Below are positions 53,747-62,530 of a DNA stretch of 64,000 nt, piece after piece. A program made the translations under genes and the position numbers. This DNA is from Listeria_A hofi (GTDB lineage Bacteria > Bacillota > Bacilli > Lactobacillales > Listeriaceae): the NCBI RefSeq assembly GCF_963575615.1, contig NZ_CAUYTL010000005.1, positions 49,075 through 113,074 of the forward strand, given 5' to 3'. The notes under the pieces are model-generated. The model worked only from the letters and a program-made list of their open reading frames with translations, was not told where the DNA came from and searched no databases. The stretch's first letter is position 1. The number at the start of each line of letters is the position of its first letter.

Positions 53747-54889
53747 CTATAAAAGTGTCTTCACGTATGCACGTGTTTCCTGATCTACTTGGAAAATTGT
53801 TTCTAAATCAGGGTTTTGTATTACCTTGTGACGATTCATCGCGTTTTCGACGAGCGCCTCAATATCTTGAAAAGCAACTTGACCATTTAAAAAGCCGGCA
53901 ACAGCAATTTCATTCGCCGCATTTAAAACAGAAGGCATCGTTCCACCTATTTTACCAGCAGTATATGCTAATTTCAACGCTGGGAAACGATGTAAGTCCA
54001 TTTTATCAAAATGAAGCGTGCCAAACTCCGTAATATCAAACGGTTTGTTGAATGATATACTTGCGCGTTCCGGATATGTCAATGCATATTGGATGGGGAC
54101 ACGCATGTCTGGCAATCCGAGTTGCGCGATATGGCTACCATCTTTAAATGCTACCATGGAATGAATAACACTCTCTCGGTGAATGACGACATCAATTTTA
54201 TCGTAGTCTAAATCAAACAACCAGTGCGCCTCGATAACTTCTAGCCCCTTATTAAACATCGTCGCAGAATCAATTGTAATCTTATTCCCCATCGACCAAT
54301 TTGGATGCGCTAAAGCTTCTGCAACCGTCACATCCTTTAACTGATCTCGCGTTTTATCACGAAAACTTCCACCAGAAGCGGTTACAATCAATTTATCAAT
54401 ACTCGCCGGATTTTCTCCCTGTAAACATTGAAAAATCGCAGAGTGCTCACTATCAACAGGAACTAAACGCACGCCTTTTTCCTTCGCTGCACGCATCACC
54501 AAATGTCCTGCTGTTACTAGCGTTTCTTTGTTAGCAATCGCAATCTCTTTCCCCGCTGCAATCGCATCTAATGTTGGCTGTAAACCAACACTGCCCATCA
54601 CCGCATTAATCAATATATCGCCATGGCTATATGTCGCAACTTCTTGCAATCCTAGCGCGCCATAATATACCTTAATCTCAGGAAATTCCAACTTTAATTT
54701 ATCATAATCTCGGCGATGCTCTACCGATACAATTTCTGGTTGAAATTCATGAATAACAGCCATTCCTAGTTTCATATTGCGCCCAAACGAGAGCGCTACA
54801 ACTTGGAATAATTCTGGATGTTCCCTAACAATCGCAAGTGTCTGGCTTCCAACCGAACCTGTTGCGCCTAGTAAATTAATTTTTCTCAT
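53747..54889 (-). CDS. dxr: 1-deoxy-D-xylulose-5-phosphate reductoisomerase
   Basis: 380 residues. NADPH-binding GATGSVGSQTL at the start, the metal/substrate segment VDSEHSAIFQCLQG, and VTASGGSFRD with NWSMGNKITIDSATMFNKGLE. Second enzyme of the MEP pathway (DXP to MEP), complementing dxs in the left part of the window. Target class of fosmidomycin. Confidence 0.97.
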   Translation of the reverse strand: MRKINLLGATGSVGSQTLAIVREHPELFQVVALSFGRNMKLGMAVIHEFQPEIVSVEHRRDYDKLKLEFPEIKVYYGALGLQEVATYSHGDILINAVMGSVGLQPTLDAIAAGKEIAIANKETLVTAGHLVMRAAKEKGVRLVPVDSEHSAIFQCLQGENPASIDKLIVTASGGSFRDKTRDQLKDVTVAEALAHPNWSMGNKITIDSATMFNKGLEVIEAHWLFDLDYDKIDVVIHRESVIHSMVAFKDGSHIAQLGLPDMRVPIQYALTYPERASISFNKPFDITEFGTLHFDKMDLHRFPALKLAYTAGKIGGTMPSVLNAANEIAVAGFLNGQVAFQDIEALVENAMNRHKVIQNPDLETIFQVDQETRAYVKTLL

Positions 54890-54904
54890 CAGTACACCTC
54901 TATT

Positions 54905-55705
54905 TTATAAAATTTGAAGTATATGTAGCAGTGGCAAAAGAAGTGGTAACACAAATAATAAATTATCAAATCGATCCAGTATTCCGCCATGACCTGGTAA
55001 TAGCTTTCCAGAATCTTTCACACCGTAATAACGTTTAAGAGCCGATTCTACTAAATCTCCAAGTTGACCGAAAATAGATAGCACTACAATTAAGCCAGCG
55101 ATAACAACTGGGTTTCCATCTAACCCCATGTATAAATAGTACCCACCGGCAATCAACACCGCAAAAACAATACCACCAACGAACCCTTCCACAGTCTTAT
55201 TCGGACTTACATTTGGTGCCAGTTTATGTTTCCCAATTGAGCGGCCTACAAAATATGCCATCGTATCTGTCATCCATACGATCAACAGAGCAAAAATAAC
55301 ATATTCCAATCCAGCATTCCTCGTCTCCGCAAGATAATGAAAACCAAGCCCCGTATAAAACGCCGCTAAAACGCCAATCCCGACTTGATCAAAATGATAG
55401 CGATTCTTTGAAAATACTGTGTAAGATAACAATAATGCTATGCAGACAAATATGATTTCCATCTGGGTAATGCTATATTCCTCAAGCCAATCAATAAACC
55501 ACGTCGGTGCCGCAATAATGAGTGTCAAAACGAGCGTGATAATCCCGTTCACCGAAAATAACTGTTGCTTTGTCATCACTAAAATTTCATATAACGCAAT
55601 TGCTGCCAACAACATACTAAGCAGTTCAAATGGCAATTTCCCATAGATTACAAACGGCAGGAACACCGCTAAAGCTACGATTGCTGTAATAATTCTTGTT
55701 TTCAC
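54905..55705 (-). CDS. cdsA: Phosphatidate cytidylyltransferase
   Basis: 266 residues starting at a GTG with GGGAGG upstream. Seven or eight transmembrane helices and the family signature near the C-terminus, SALKRYYGVKDSGKLLPGHGGILDRFD. Makes CDP-diacylglycerol for phospholipid synthesis in the membrane. Between uppS and dxr as in Bacillus. Confidence 0.95.
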   Translation of the reverse strand: MKTRIITAIVALAVFLPFVIYGKLPFELLSMLLAAIALYEILVMTKQQLFSVNGIITLVLTLIIAAPTWFIDWLEEYSITQMEIIFVCIALLLSYTVFSKNRYHFDQVGIGVLAAFYTGLGFHYLAETRNAGLEYVIFALLIVWMTDTMAYFVGRSIGKHKLAPNVSPNKTVEGFVGGIVFAVLIAGGYYLYMGLDGNPVVIAGLIVVLSIFGQLGDLVESALKRYYGVKDSGKLLPGHGGILDRFDNLLFVLPLLLPLLHILQIL

Positions 55706-55717
55706 AATATATCCTCC

Positions 55718-56476
55718 CTATAAGCCCCCGAAGCGTCTCGAGCGATTCTGATACTCCACCACCGCCTGCTTAAAATCATTTTCCGCAAAATCTGGCCAAT
55801 GCGTCTCTGTAAAATAAAACTCGCTGTACGCAAGTTGCCATAGCATAAAATTACTGAGTCTAAGCTCGCCGCTTGTTCGAATTAATAAATCTGGATCTGA
55901 TAAACCAGCACTCATCAAATGCTTTTCCAGATACTCCTCTGTCAAATCATTTGCAGTAAGTCCTGCATCAAGCAACTCGCGCATTGCTGCTTGCGTTGCC
56001 GTCACAATCTCGGCTCGTGCTCCATAATTTAACGCAAAGTTCAAAACAAGCCCAGTGTTCCCCTTCGTTGCCTCAATCGCTCGCTCTACTGCATCCAATG
56101 TGTGTTTTGGCAATTCCTCTTTATACCCCATCACATTGACACGAACATTTTCTTCCATTAGCTCTGGTATAAACGTATCAAAAAATTCACCCGGTAGCTT
56201 CATTAGAAAGTCCACTTCATCATTCGGTCGCTTCCAGTTCTCCGTAGAAAAAGCGTACAATGTTAATATATCGATGCCAAGCGAATTCGCATAGCGCGTC
56301 ATCCGCTTAACAACTTGCATTCCTTCACGGTGCCCAGCAACTCGAGGCAAAAAACGTTTCTTTGCCCACCTTCCATTTCCGTCCATAATAATTGCAACAT
56401 GACTCGGCAAAGGAAGTTCCGCTGAAATTTCACTATTTATCTCATTCTCATCTTGACGAAATATTTTCTTAAACAT
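55718..56476 (-). CDS. uppS: Undecaprenyl diphosphate synthase
   Basis: 252 residues from ATG at 56476 (MFKKIFRQDENE), after GGAGGAAAG; the frame is open 12 codons more. The cis-prenyltransferase motif HVAIIMDGNGRWAKKR and the C-terminal PDLLIRTSGELRLSNFMLWQLAYSEFYF are intact. Extends farnesyl diphosphate (IspA) with eight isopentenyl units to make the cell-wall lipid carrier. Confidence 0.97.
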   Translation of the reverse strand: MFKKIFRQDENEINSEISAELPLPSHVAIIMDGNGRWAKKRFLPRVAGHREGMQVVKRMTRYANSLGIDILTLYAFSTENWKRPNDEVDFLMKLPGEFFDTFIPELMEENVRVNVMGYKEELPKHTLDAVERAIEATKGNTGLVLNFALNYGARAEIVTATQAAMRELLDAGLTANDLTEEYLEKHLMSAGLSDPDLLIRTSGELRLSNFMLWQLAYSEFYFTETHWPDFAENDFKQAVVEYQNRSRRFGGL

Positions 56477-56940
56477 GTTCTTTCCTCCAATAGAATTACC
56501 AAGAGTCGGCACGTCTATACTTATAATAACAAAAATAACAGCAATTATGTACTATAACTTGCTCAAAGTAAATAAGAAATCGATGAGAGAAGCTCTGATA
56601 TGATATTTTCAATCACTATTCTTACTAAGAAATAACCGCTTCATGCATACAGGTAAGGCGAGTTTAATGCCTTGGATATGCGTAAAGCGGTATCTAAAAC
56701 CAGAAGTTAGAAGGGAGGCGCGCTTAAACACCGAAATGAGTATGACATCTAAATTGTTGTGACTCTTATGAGGCATCTTTTGCCGATTTATAGCCACAAT
56801 ATGCATGAGAACGCAGTGAGCATGTAATCAATCAGTGGTTCTTACACGCCAAAACAAGTATCACATCTAAATTGGTATTGAAACGCTTCGGTATACTCCA
56901 AAATTTCTTGGAATAGCTAGGTATTGCATCATGCTCAGCA
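56477..56940. other. Non-coding region upstream of uppS with a degenerate repeat pair
   Basis: No protein gene is supported here. Two diverged copies about 118 nt apart share AGTATgACATCTAAATTG (56739-56756) and AGTATcACATCTAAATTG (56857-56875), with similar flanks upstream. On the minus strand both would read NLDVIL, but stops follow soon after, so they may be relics of a coding or repeat element. A uppS promoter probably lies in 56515-56570 but no convincing hexamer pair was found. Confidence 0.4.
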
Positions 56941-56944
56941 CCTC

Positions 56945-57064
56945 CGGATCCAGCTTCAACGGCCAACTCCTCGAAAACTTCACGCCCTCCGCAAAAAGCA
57001 AGAGCAGCTTTTTACTGCAATCGCTCCAGTTTTTGTCGGAGCTGAACGGGCCGTTTCAGCTTTT
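56945..57064. repeat. Palindromic repeat, unit 1 of tandem pair
   Basis: About 120 bp. Outer arms GCTTCAACGGCC (56953-56964) and GGGCCGTTTCAGC (57048-57060) pair imperfectly; inner hairpins include CTCCAGTTTTTGTCGGAG. Shares the order GATCCAGCTTCAA, CCTCGAAA, GCCCTCC and CAAAAA with unit 2, at roughly 65-70 percent identity by eye. Confidence 0.75.
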
Positions 57065-57067
57065 CGG

Positions 57068-57187
57068 TTGATCCAGCTTCAAGAGCCAGACCCTCGAAAT
57101 TTTCGTGCCCTCCACAAAAACCAAGTGAAGGTTTTTATTGCGGCCCCTAACAAATTTTTTCGGGTCTAACTGGCTCTTTCAGCTTTT
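57068..57187. repeat. Palindromic repeat, unit 2 of tandem pair, abutting the frr stop
   Basis: About 120 bp in direct repeat with unit 1. Arms GCTTCAAGAGCCAGACCC (57076-57093) and GGGTCTAACTGGCTCTTTCAGC (57162-57183) pair with a small bulge. Where its 5' arm differs from unit 1, its 3' arm differs to match, so the fold is conserved. It ends directly at the frr stop codon and may double as its terminator. Confidence 0.78.
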
Positions 57188-57745
57188 CTAGACTTCCATT
57201 ATTTCTTCTTCTTTACTCTTCGCAATCTCATCAAGTTTCTTAATGCTTGCGTCAGTCAGTTTTTGCACGTCTTCTGTGAAATTACGTAAATCATCTTCCG
57301 TAATATCGCCAGCTTTCTCTAATTTCTTCAAATCGTCATTCGCATCACGGCGCACGTTACGAATCGCAACTTTTGCATCCTCAGCTTCTTTTTTCACTTC
57401 TTTTACTAACTCTTTACGGCGTTCTTCCGTTAGTTGTGGAATCGAGATACGAATAACTTCACCATCGTTATTTGGCATAATTCCAAGATCACCTTTTAAA
57501 ATGGCTTTCTCGATATCGCCTAGCGCTGTTTTATCATATGGTGAAATCATCAATAAGCGCGCTTCTGGAACGCTTACGGCTGCTAATTGGTTGATTGGTG
57601 TTGGCGCACCGTAATAATCCACCGAAATACGGTCAAGCAGGGATGCGTTGGCACGACCTGCGCGGATTGATCCTAGTTGATGTTGTAATGCTTGCTCTGA
57701 TTTAGCCATTTTCTCTTTTGCTTGTGCTAATACTTCTTTACTCAT
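57188..57745 (-). CDS. frr: Ribosome recycling factor
   Basis: 185 residues, full length. Contains LGSIRAGRANASLLDRISVDYYG and the helical bundle VRRDANDDLKKLEKAGDITEDDLRNFTEDVQKLTD. With EF-G it splits the post-termination ribosome. It lies 2 nt after pyrH. Its stop codon abuts the tandem palindromic repeats. Confidence 0.97.
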   Translation of the reverse strand: MSKEVLAQAKEKMAKSEQALQHQLGSIRAGRANASLLDRISVDYYGAPTPINQLAAVSVPEARLLMISPYDKTALGDIEKAILKGDLGIMPNNDGEVIRISIPQLTEERRKELVKEVKKEAEDAKVAIRNVRRDANDDLKKLEKAGDITEDDLRNFTEDVQKLTDASIKKLDEIAKSKEEEIMEV

Positions 57746-57747
57746 AA

Positions 57748-58476
57748 TTATTTCCTCCCTCTTACTATTGTCCCTATTTTTTCGCCTAAAATAACACGTT
57801 TGATGTTGTTATCTGTCTCTTCAAACGAGAAGACGATTAATGGAATATCATTGTCCATACTTAGCGATGAAGCCGTTGTATCCATGACTTGTAAATCATC
57901 TTTAATCACATCTAGATACGATAATTCATCATATTTCACTGCGCTGTCATCCAATTTTGGATCGGCACTATAAACACCATCGACATTGTTTTTCGCCATC
58001 AAAATGACCTCAGCCTCGATTTCAGCTGCGCGCAATGCCGCTGTTGTATCTGTTGAGAAATAAGGGTTCCCAGTTCCCGCTGCAAAAATAACAACGCGCC
58101 CTTTTTCCAGATGACGAATCGCTTTGCGTCTAATATACGGTTCAGCAATCTGCCGCATATCAATGGAAGTTTGAACACGTGTAGCAACACCAACATTCTC
58201 CAGTGAATCTTGTAAGGATAAAGAGTTCATGACCGTTGCAAGCATACCCATGTAATCTGCTGCCGCACGATCCATCCCCATTTCGCTTCCTAGCTTACCG
58301 CGCCAGATATTACCGCCACCAACAACGATAGCGACCTCCACGCCAAGTTCTACGACTTCTTTCACTTGTTGCGAGATGGAGTTTACGACACGTGGGTTAA
58401 TCCCAAATCCTTCCGTTCCTGCTAAAGCTTCACCACTAAGTTTCAATACTACTCGTTTATATTCTGGGGTATCCAT
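57748..58476 (-). CDS. pyrH: UMP kinase
   Basis: 242 residues from ATG at 58476 (MDTPEYKRVVLKLSGEALAG); the ATG at 58488 is part of the ribosome site (ATGGAGG). Amino-acid-kinase fold with VAIVVGGGNIWRG, DRAAADYMGMLAT and GNPYFSTDTTAALRA. Phosphorylates UMP to UDP; bacterial-type hexamer. Usually follows tsf directly, but here a plus-strand gene intervenes. Confidence 0.97.
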   Translation of the reverse strand: MDTPEYKRVVLKLSGEALAGTEGFGINPRVVNSISQQVKEVVELGVEVAIVVGGGNIWRGKLGSEMGMDRAAADYMGMLATVMNSLSLQDSLENVGVATRVQTSIDMRQIAEPYIRRKAIRHLEKGRVVIFAAGTGNPYFSTDTTAALRAAEIEAEVILMAKNNVDGVYSADPKLDDSAVKYDELSYLDVIKDDLQVMDTTASSLSMDNDIPLIVFSFEETDNNIKRVILGEKIGTIVRGRK

Positions 58477-58630
58477 ATTGACCTCCATCTACTTTCTATT
58501 TGGCTCATTCCTAACACTCGGAATAATTCCATCATATTCTATAATACTAAAAAAATGCCTCAAGCAAAAGCATTTTCATACAAATTTCAAAAATAATCTT
58601 TTCATGCTACTAATTATTGCTAACTTATCG

Positions 58631-58636
58631 TATAAT
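58631..58636 (+). promoter_or_regulatory. -10 box of the glycerophosphodiesterase gene
   Basis: A perfect TATAAT lies 30 nt upstream of the ATG. No strong -35 hexamer is visible at the expected spacing. Confidence 0.4.
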
Positions 58637-58665
58637 GAAAAACAGAAATAAGGGGGAGAAATTGA

Positions 58666-60453
58666 ATGAACACAATCAAAATTTGGAAAACCTTGAGGAC
58701 TTCTTTGTTTTATACCCGTTTTAACTCATGGTACTACATAAAATTTGTATTTGTTTTACAAGCAACGATTCTTTTACTAGCCTTTCCGTTTTTAGCTTTA
58801 TTTTTCAGCTTCATGACGACATCACTTGGCTATGATAGCATAACGGATCAGAATATTTTAGAATTTTTGCGAAATCCACTCGGTTTGCTATTTGCGATTA
58901 TTTTCGGATTACTAGCTCTGTTTTTTATTTACCTTGAATTATCTGTCTTGATACTTATCACCTACTATCACCAGCAACAAATTCCATTTACCATCCGGAT
59001 GATTTTTCGAAAAATCATGCAACAATCCAAATATTTGTTATCGTACCAATTCGTCTTTTTTCTATTATATTTCGCACTGATTGTTCCGATTGCGGGAATG
59101 GGGCTCCATTCTGAATTAACGGACGGAATTTATATTCCCAATTTTATTGTAAACGAATTACTAAAATCTACTTCTGGCGCTATTTTATACTTTAGTTTTA
59201 TTGCCATCGTGATTTACATTAATATCCGATTAGTATTCTCGCTGGAGATTTTTTTGACAAGGAAATGTACAATTTTTCAAGCGATGAAACGTAGTTGGAC
59301 AATTACTCGCTGGCAAACATGGCGTATAGTAGCGATTTTCGTAATTATGTCGCTTGTCGCAGCTGGTCTGCTTTTTATCGCTTTTATGATTTTTCTGCTA
59401 CCGACTATTTTAGCAGAACAGTTATGGTCATCGGCAGCACCAGTCGTAGCTGGAATATCGCTGACGCTGAGCCAGATATTCTTCATTGTTGCCTTCACGA
59501 TTACCCCTATTTACGTTGCGCATGCTGTTAATTTTATGTTTTTAACGCGCGAAAATAAAGTCATTTCACACAAGCAGATGCAAGTCGTGAAAAAGAAACA
59601 TCGCAAGTCCTTTTATGTCACTATTACCGCTTTAGTCCTTGCTCTAATAACGATTAATGGTTTCTATTTGACCGAAATAACGTATAGCGACAATACACAA
59701 ATCATCGCCCACCGCGGATTGAAAAGCGCTGGTGTTGAGAATTCACTTGAATCGCTTCATGGCGCTGCAAAAATTGGTGTAGATTTTGTTGAAATGGACG
59801 TGCTTGAAACGAAAGACCACCAGTTTGTTGTGTTTCATGATACCAATCTAAGACGAATGGCAGGCATCAATCGTAATGTACGCGATATGACGTTAGCCGA
59901 GTTAGAGAAAGTAACAATTCGACAAGACGGTTTCACATCAACAATTCCATCACTAGAAACTTATATTGAACACGCAAAAAAATGGAATGTAAATCTAAAT
60001 ATCGAAATTAAAACACACGGCGGTGAGTCCAAAGATTTCCTTGCTAATTTTGAAAAAATAGTGCAAAAACATGGTGTAGAACGCGATTATATTTACCAGT
60101 CGTTGGATCGAAATATTGTAGAAACCATTAAAGAGCGTTATCCTGCCATGCGTGTTGGTTTTATTGTACCTCTTAATTTTGGAAACTTGGTGAATATCAA
60201 CGCTGATTTCATTGTTATTGAAGAATTTTCATTTAGCGCCAGCATGCAGAGACAAGCCCATGAGCGTAATATGGACTTGCTGGTATGGACAATTACAACT
60301 CCTGAAGCCGCCCGAAAATACATGCTTGCAGACGTTGATGGGATTATTACAGAAATACCTGAGGAAGCTATGAAGGTGCAAGATGATTTGAGAAATGATC
60401 AAGCCGTTAGCACCAAGTTAGCAGATGCAATTGATTTGTTGACTGGCAATTAG
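58666..60453 (+). CDS. Membrane glycerophosphodiester phosphodiesterase
   Basis: 595 residues. An N-terminal GDPD-associated membrane domain with six or more helices (about 25-335) is followed by a soluble catalytic domain. Catalytic pieces are IIAHRGLKSAGVENS (His), VDFVEMDVLETKD (Glu, Asp) and VVFHDTNLRRM, then LNIEIKTHG and LLVWTITTPE. It hydrolyses glycerophosphodiesters, possibly teichoic-acid or lipid-derived, to glycerol 3-phosphate. AGGGGGAG precedes the ATG. It interrupts the rpsB-tsf/pyrH-frr cluster on the opposite strand. Confidence 0.93.
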   Translation: MNTIKIWKTLRTSLFYTRFNSWYYIKFVFVLQATILLLAFPFLALFFSFMTTSLGYDSITDQNILEFLRNPLGLLFAIIFGLLALFFIYLELSVLILITYYHQQQIPFTIRMIFRKIMQQSKYLLSYQFVFFLLYFALIVPIAGMGLHSELTDGIYIPNFIVNELLKSTSGAILYFSFIAIVIYINIRLVFSLEIFLTRKCTIFQAMKRSWTITRWQTWRIVAIFVIMSLVAAGLLFIAFMIFLLPTILAEQLWSSAAPVVAGISLTLSQIFFIVAFTITPIYVAHAVNFMFLTRENKVISHKQMQVVKKKHRKSFYVTITALVLALITINGFYLTEITYSDNTQIIAHRGLKSAGVENSLESLHGAAKIGVDFVEMDVLETKDHQFVVFHDTNLRRMAGINRNVRDMTLAELEKVTIRQDGFTSTIPSLETYIEHAKKWNVNLNIEIKTHGGESKDFLANFEKIVQKHGVERDYIYQSLDRNIVETIKERYPAMRVGFIVPLNFGNLVNINADFIVIEEFSFSASMQRQAHERNMDLLVWTITTPEAARKYMLADVDGIITEIPEEAMKVQDDLRNDQAVSTKLADAIDLLTGN

Positions 60454-60454
60454 A

Positions 60455-60502
60455 AAAGAAGCAAAGCGCGATAGATATATATCACGCCTTGCTTCTTTTT
60501 TT
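60455..60502 (+). terminator. Terminator after the glycerophosphodiesterase gene
   Basis: AGAAGCAAAGCGCGATA pairs with TATCACGCCTTGCTTCT (few mismatches), then seven T. Confidence 0.85.
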
Positions 60503-60537
60503 CGATTATCGAGTATCGAGCAGAAAATATATTAAAG

Positions 60538-60564
60538 AACCGCTACTCTGAACGAATAGCGGTC
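60538..60564 (-). terminator. Terminator after tsf
   Basis: On the minus strand ACCGCTA pairs with TAGCGGT over an 11-nt loop, followed by TCTTTAATAT. The T-tract is interrupted. Confidence 0.6.
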
Positions 60565-60586
60565 AATCGAATTACTTGAAAGCGAA

Positions 60587-61471
60587 TTATTTCTTCACTT
60601 GATTCATAACTTCTTCAACAAAGTTATCTTCTTTTTTCTCTAAACCTTCGCCGACTTCAAAGCGAACGAATGATTTGATTGTAGCGCCTTTTTCTTTCAC
60701 GAATTGACCAACAGTTACGTCTGGATTTTTAACAAACGGTTGATCTTCTAGGCTAATTTCGCTAAGATATTTTGTTAGGCGACCTTCGACCATTTTCTCA
60801 ACGATATTAGCTGGTTTGCCTTCGTTAAGTGCTTGTTCTGTAAGGATTTTTCTTTCGTGTGCAATTTCGTCTTGGGAAACGTCATTACGTGAAATATATT
60901 TAGGGTTAATTGCTGCAACGTGCATTGCTACATCTTTTGCAACTGCGTCATCAGAAGTTCCTTCAAGAACAACTAATACTCCAATACGTCCACCCATGTG
61001 AATGTATTCGCCAAATGCATGATCTGCAACTTTTTCTTTAATTTCAAAACGACGAAGAGAGATTCTTTCACCGATTTTTTGGATTGCTTCGTTGATGTAG
61101 TCTTGTAAAGTTTGGCCGTTTGGCATTTCTGTTTTCAACGCTTCATCCAAGTTATCTGGACGAACAATTAGTAATTGGTTAGAAATATCTTTTACTAGCT
61201 GAATGAATTGATCGTTTTTAGCAACGAAATCTGTTTCTGCATTGATTTCAAGCACTGCAACGTGTTTATCATTACTAACAACACTTGTCATACCTTCTGT
61301 AGCGATACGATCAGATTTTTTCGCAGCTTTCGCGATACCTTTTTCACGTAGGTAGTCAATTGCTAAATCCATATCTCCATCTACTTCTACTAATGCTTTC
61401 TTACAGTCCATCATACCTGCACCAGTTTTTTCACGTAGTTCTTTTACCATTTGAGCTGTAACGTTAGCCAT
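60587..61471 (-). CDS. tsf: Elongation factor Ts
   Basis: 294 residues. MANVTAQMVKELREKTGAGMMDCKKALVE is the EF-Ts N-terminal signature, with the core EINAETDFVAKND. Nucleotide exchange factor for EF-Tu. AGGAGG upstream. Separated from rpsB by 84 nt containing a strong hairpin. Confidence 0.98.
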   Translation of the reverse strand: MANVTAQMVKELREKTGAGMMDCKKALVEVDGDMDLAIDYLREKGIAKAAKKSDRIATEGMTSVVSNDKHVAVLEINAETDFVAKNDQFIQLVKDISNQLLIVRPDNLDEALKTEMPNGQTLQDYINEAIQKIGERISLRRFEIKEKVADHAFGEYIHMGGRIGVLVVLEGTSDDAVAKDVAMHVAAINPKYISRNDVSQDEIAHERKILTEQALNEGKPANIVEKMVEGRLTKYLSEISLEDQPFVKNPDVTVGQFVKEKGATIKSFVRFEVGEGLEKKEDNFVEEVMNQVKK

Positions 61472-61501
61472 TTACAATTCCTCCTAATATAAAAATCTTT
61501 G

Positions 61502-61537
61502 AAAAAAGGTGATAAGAGATTGCCACTTATCACCTTG
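61502..61537 (-). terminator. Terminator/attenuator between rpsB and tsf
   Basis: GGTGATAAG and CTTATCACC form a perfect 9-bp stem with a 9-nt loop, followed by six T on the minus strand. tsf has no obvious promoter of its own, so this probably sets partial read-through from rpsB. Confidence 0.8.
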
Positions 61538-61555
61538 TTAGTTTGAAATCAGTTC

Positions 61556-62341
61556 TTAAGCTTCTGTAGTTGGTTCTTCAGCTACTGGAGCTGGAGCCGC
61601 TGCAACTGTTTCTTCAACAACTGGCGCTTTTACTTCTTCTACAGGAACTTCTTGCTCTTCACCTTGGTTTACTTCGATGATAGCGTCAGCCATTCTAGCA
61701 GTTAAAAGTTTAACCGCGCGGATAGCATCGTCATTTGCAGGAATTACGTAATCAATTTCATCTGGATCACAGTTTGTATCAACAATACCGATAATCGGGA
61801 TATTTAATTTACGAGCTTCTGCAACAGCAATACGTTCTTTACGAGGGTCAACGATGAACAATGCATCAGGAAGACCTTTCATATCTTTAATACCGCCTAG
61901 GAATCTTTCAAGTTTTTCTTGCTCTTTTTTAAGAAGAACAACTTCTTTTTTAGGAAGGACTTCAAAAGTTCCGTCTTCTTCCATTTTTTCGATTTTCTTA
62001 AGATGTTTAATACGTTTTTGGATTGTTTCAAAGTTTGTCAATGTTCCACCTAACCAACGATGGTTAACAAAATATTGACCTGAACGAATCGCTTCATCAC
62101 GAACGGAATCTTGCGCTTGTTTTTTAGTTCCTACAAAAAGAATTGTTCCACCGTCAGCAGATACTTCTTTCATAAAATTGAAAGCTTCATCTACTTTCTT
62201 AACAGTTTTTTGCAAATCGATAATGTAGATACCGTTTCTTTCTGTGAAGATGTATTTCTTCATTTTTGGGTTCCAGCGACGTGTTTGGTGGCCGAAATGT
62301 ACCCCAGCTTCTAGCAATTGTTTCATTGAAATAACAGGCAT
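61556..62341 (-). CDS. rpsB: 30S ribosomal protein S2
   Basis: 261 residues from ATG at 62341 (MPVISMKQLLEAGVHFGHQTRRWNPKM), after AGGAGGG; upstream codons in the frame are leader. Contains RWLGGTLTNFETIQKRI and PDALFIVDPRKERIAVAEARKLNIPIIGIVDTNCDP. The C-terminal tail is acidic and Ala/Pro/Glu-rich. First gene of rpsB-tsf. Confidence 0.98.
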   Translation of the reverse strand: MPVISMKQLLEAGVHFGHQTRRWNPKMKKYIFTERNGIYIIDLQKTVKKVDEAFNFMKEVSADGGTILFVGTKKQAQDSVRDEAIRSGQYFVNHRWLGGTLTNFETIQKRIKHLKKIEKMEEDGTFEVLPKKEVVLLKKEQEKLERFLGGIKDMKGLPDALFIVDPRKERIAVAEARKLNIPIIGIVDTNCDPDEIDYVIPANDDAIRAVKLLTARMADAIIEVNQGEEQEVPVEEVKAPVVEETVAAAPAPVAEEPTTEA

Positions 62342-62466
62342 GTTATTCCCTCCTATGGTTTTATTTTTTGCGGATTTTTCCGCCCTCCACATGAATCAAC
62401 CAACCAAAGACTTGAAATCAAGCACCCTTTGAACTATCCTCATGTGTGTGTGATGTTTTAACACCG
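62342..62466 (-). promoter_or_regulatory. rpsB: rpsB leader, candidate S2 autoregulatory RNA
   Basis: About 125 nt of untranslated leader with several stems, including GCGGAAAAATCCGC just before the ribosome site and a CACATGAG/ATTCATGTG pairing. Long structured leaders before rpsB are commonly S2-responsive; this call is by position and fold. Confidence 0.4.
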
Positions 62467-62472
62467 TTTCCT

Positions 62473-62501
62473 ATAATAGCACACAATACCGCCTATGACA
62501 A
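62473..62501 (-). promoter_or_regulatory. rpsB: rpsB promoter
   Basis: On the minus strand TTGTCA, exactly 17 nt, TATTAT. Transcription would begin near 62465. One of the best sigma-A promoters in the window. Confidence 0.8.
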
Positions 62502-62530
62502 GTGTTTTGCTCTGTTTTTGAGTTTAGGGT

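Noticed and set aside
56924..57169. Plus-strand open frame of 81 codons behind frr
   Set aside because: Lies entirely inside the tandem palindromic repeats; the repetitive protein reflects the DNA repeat.
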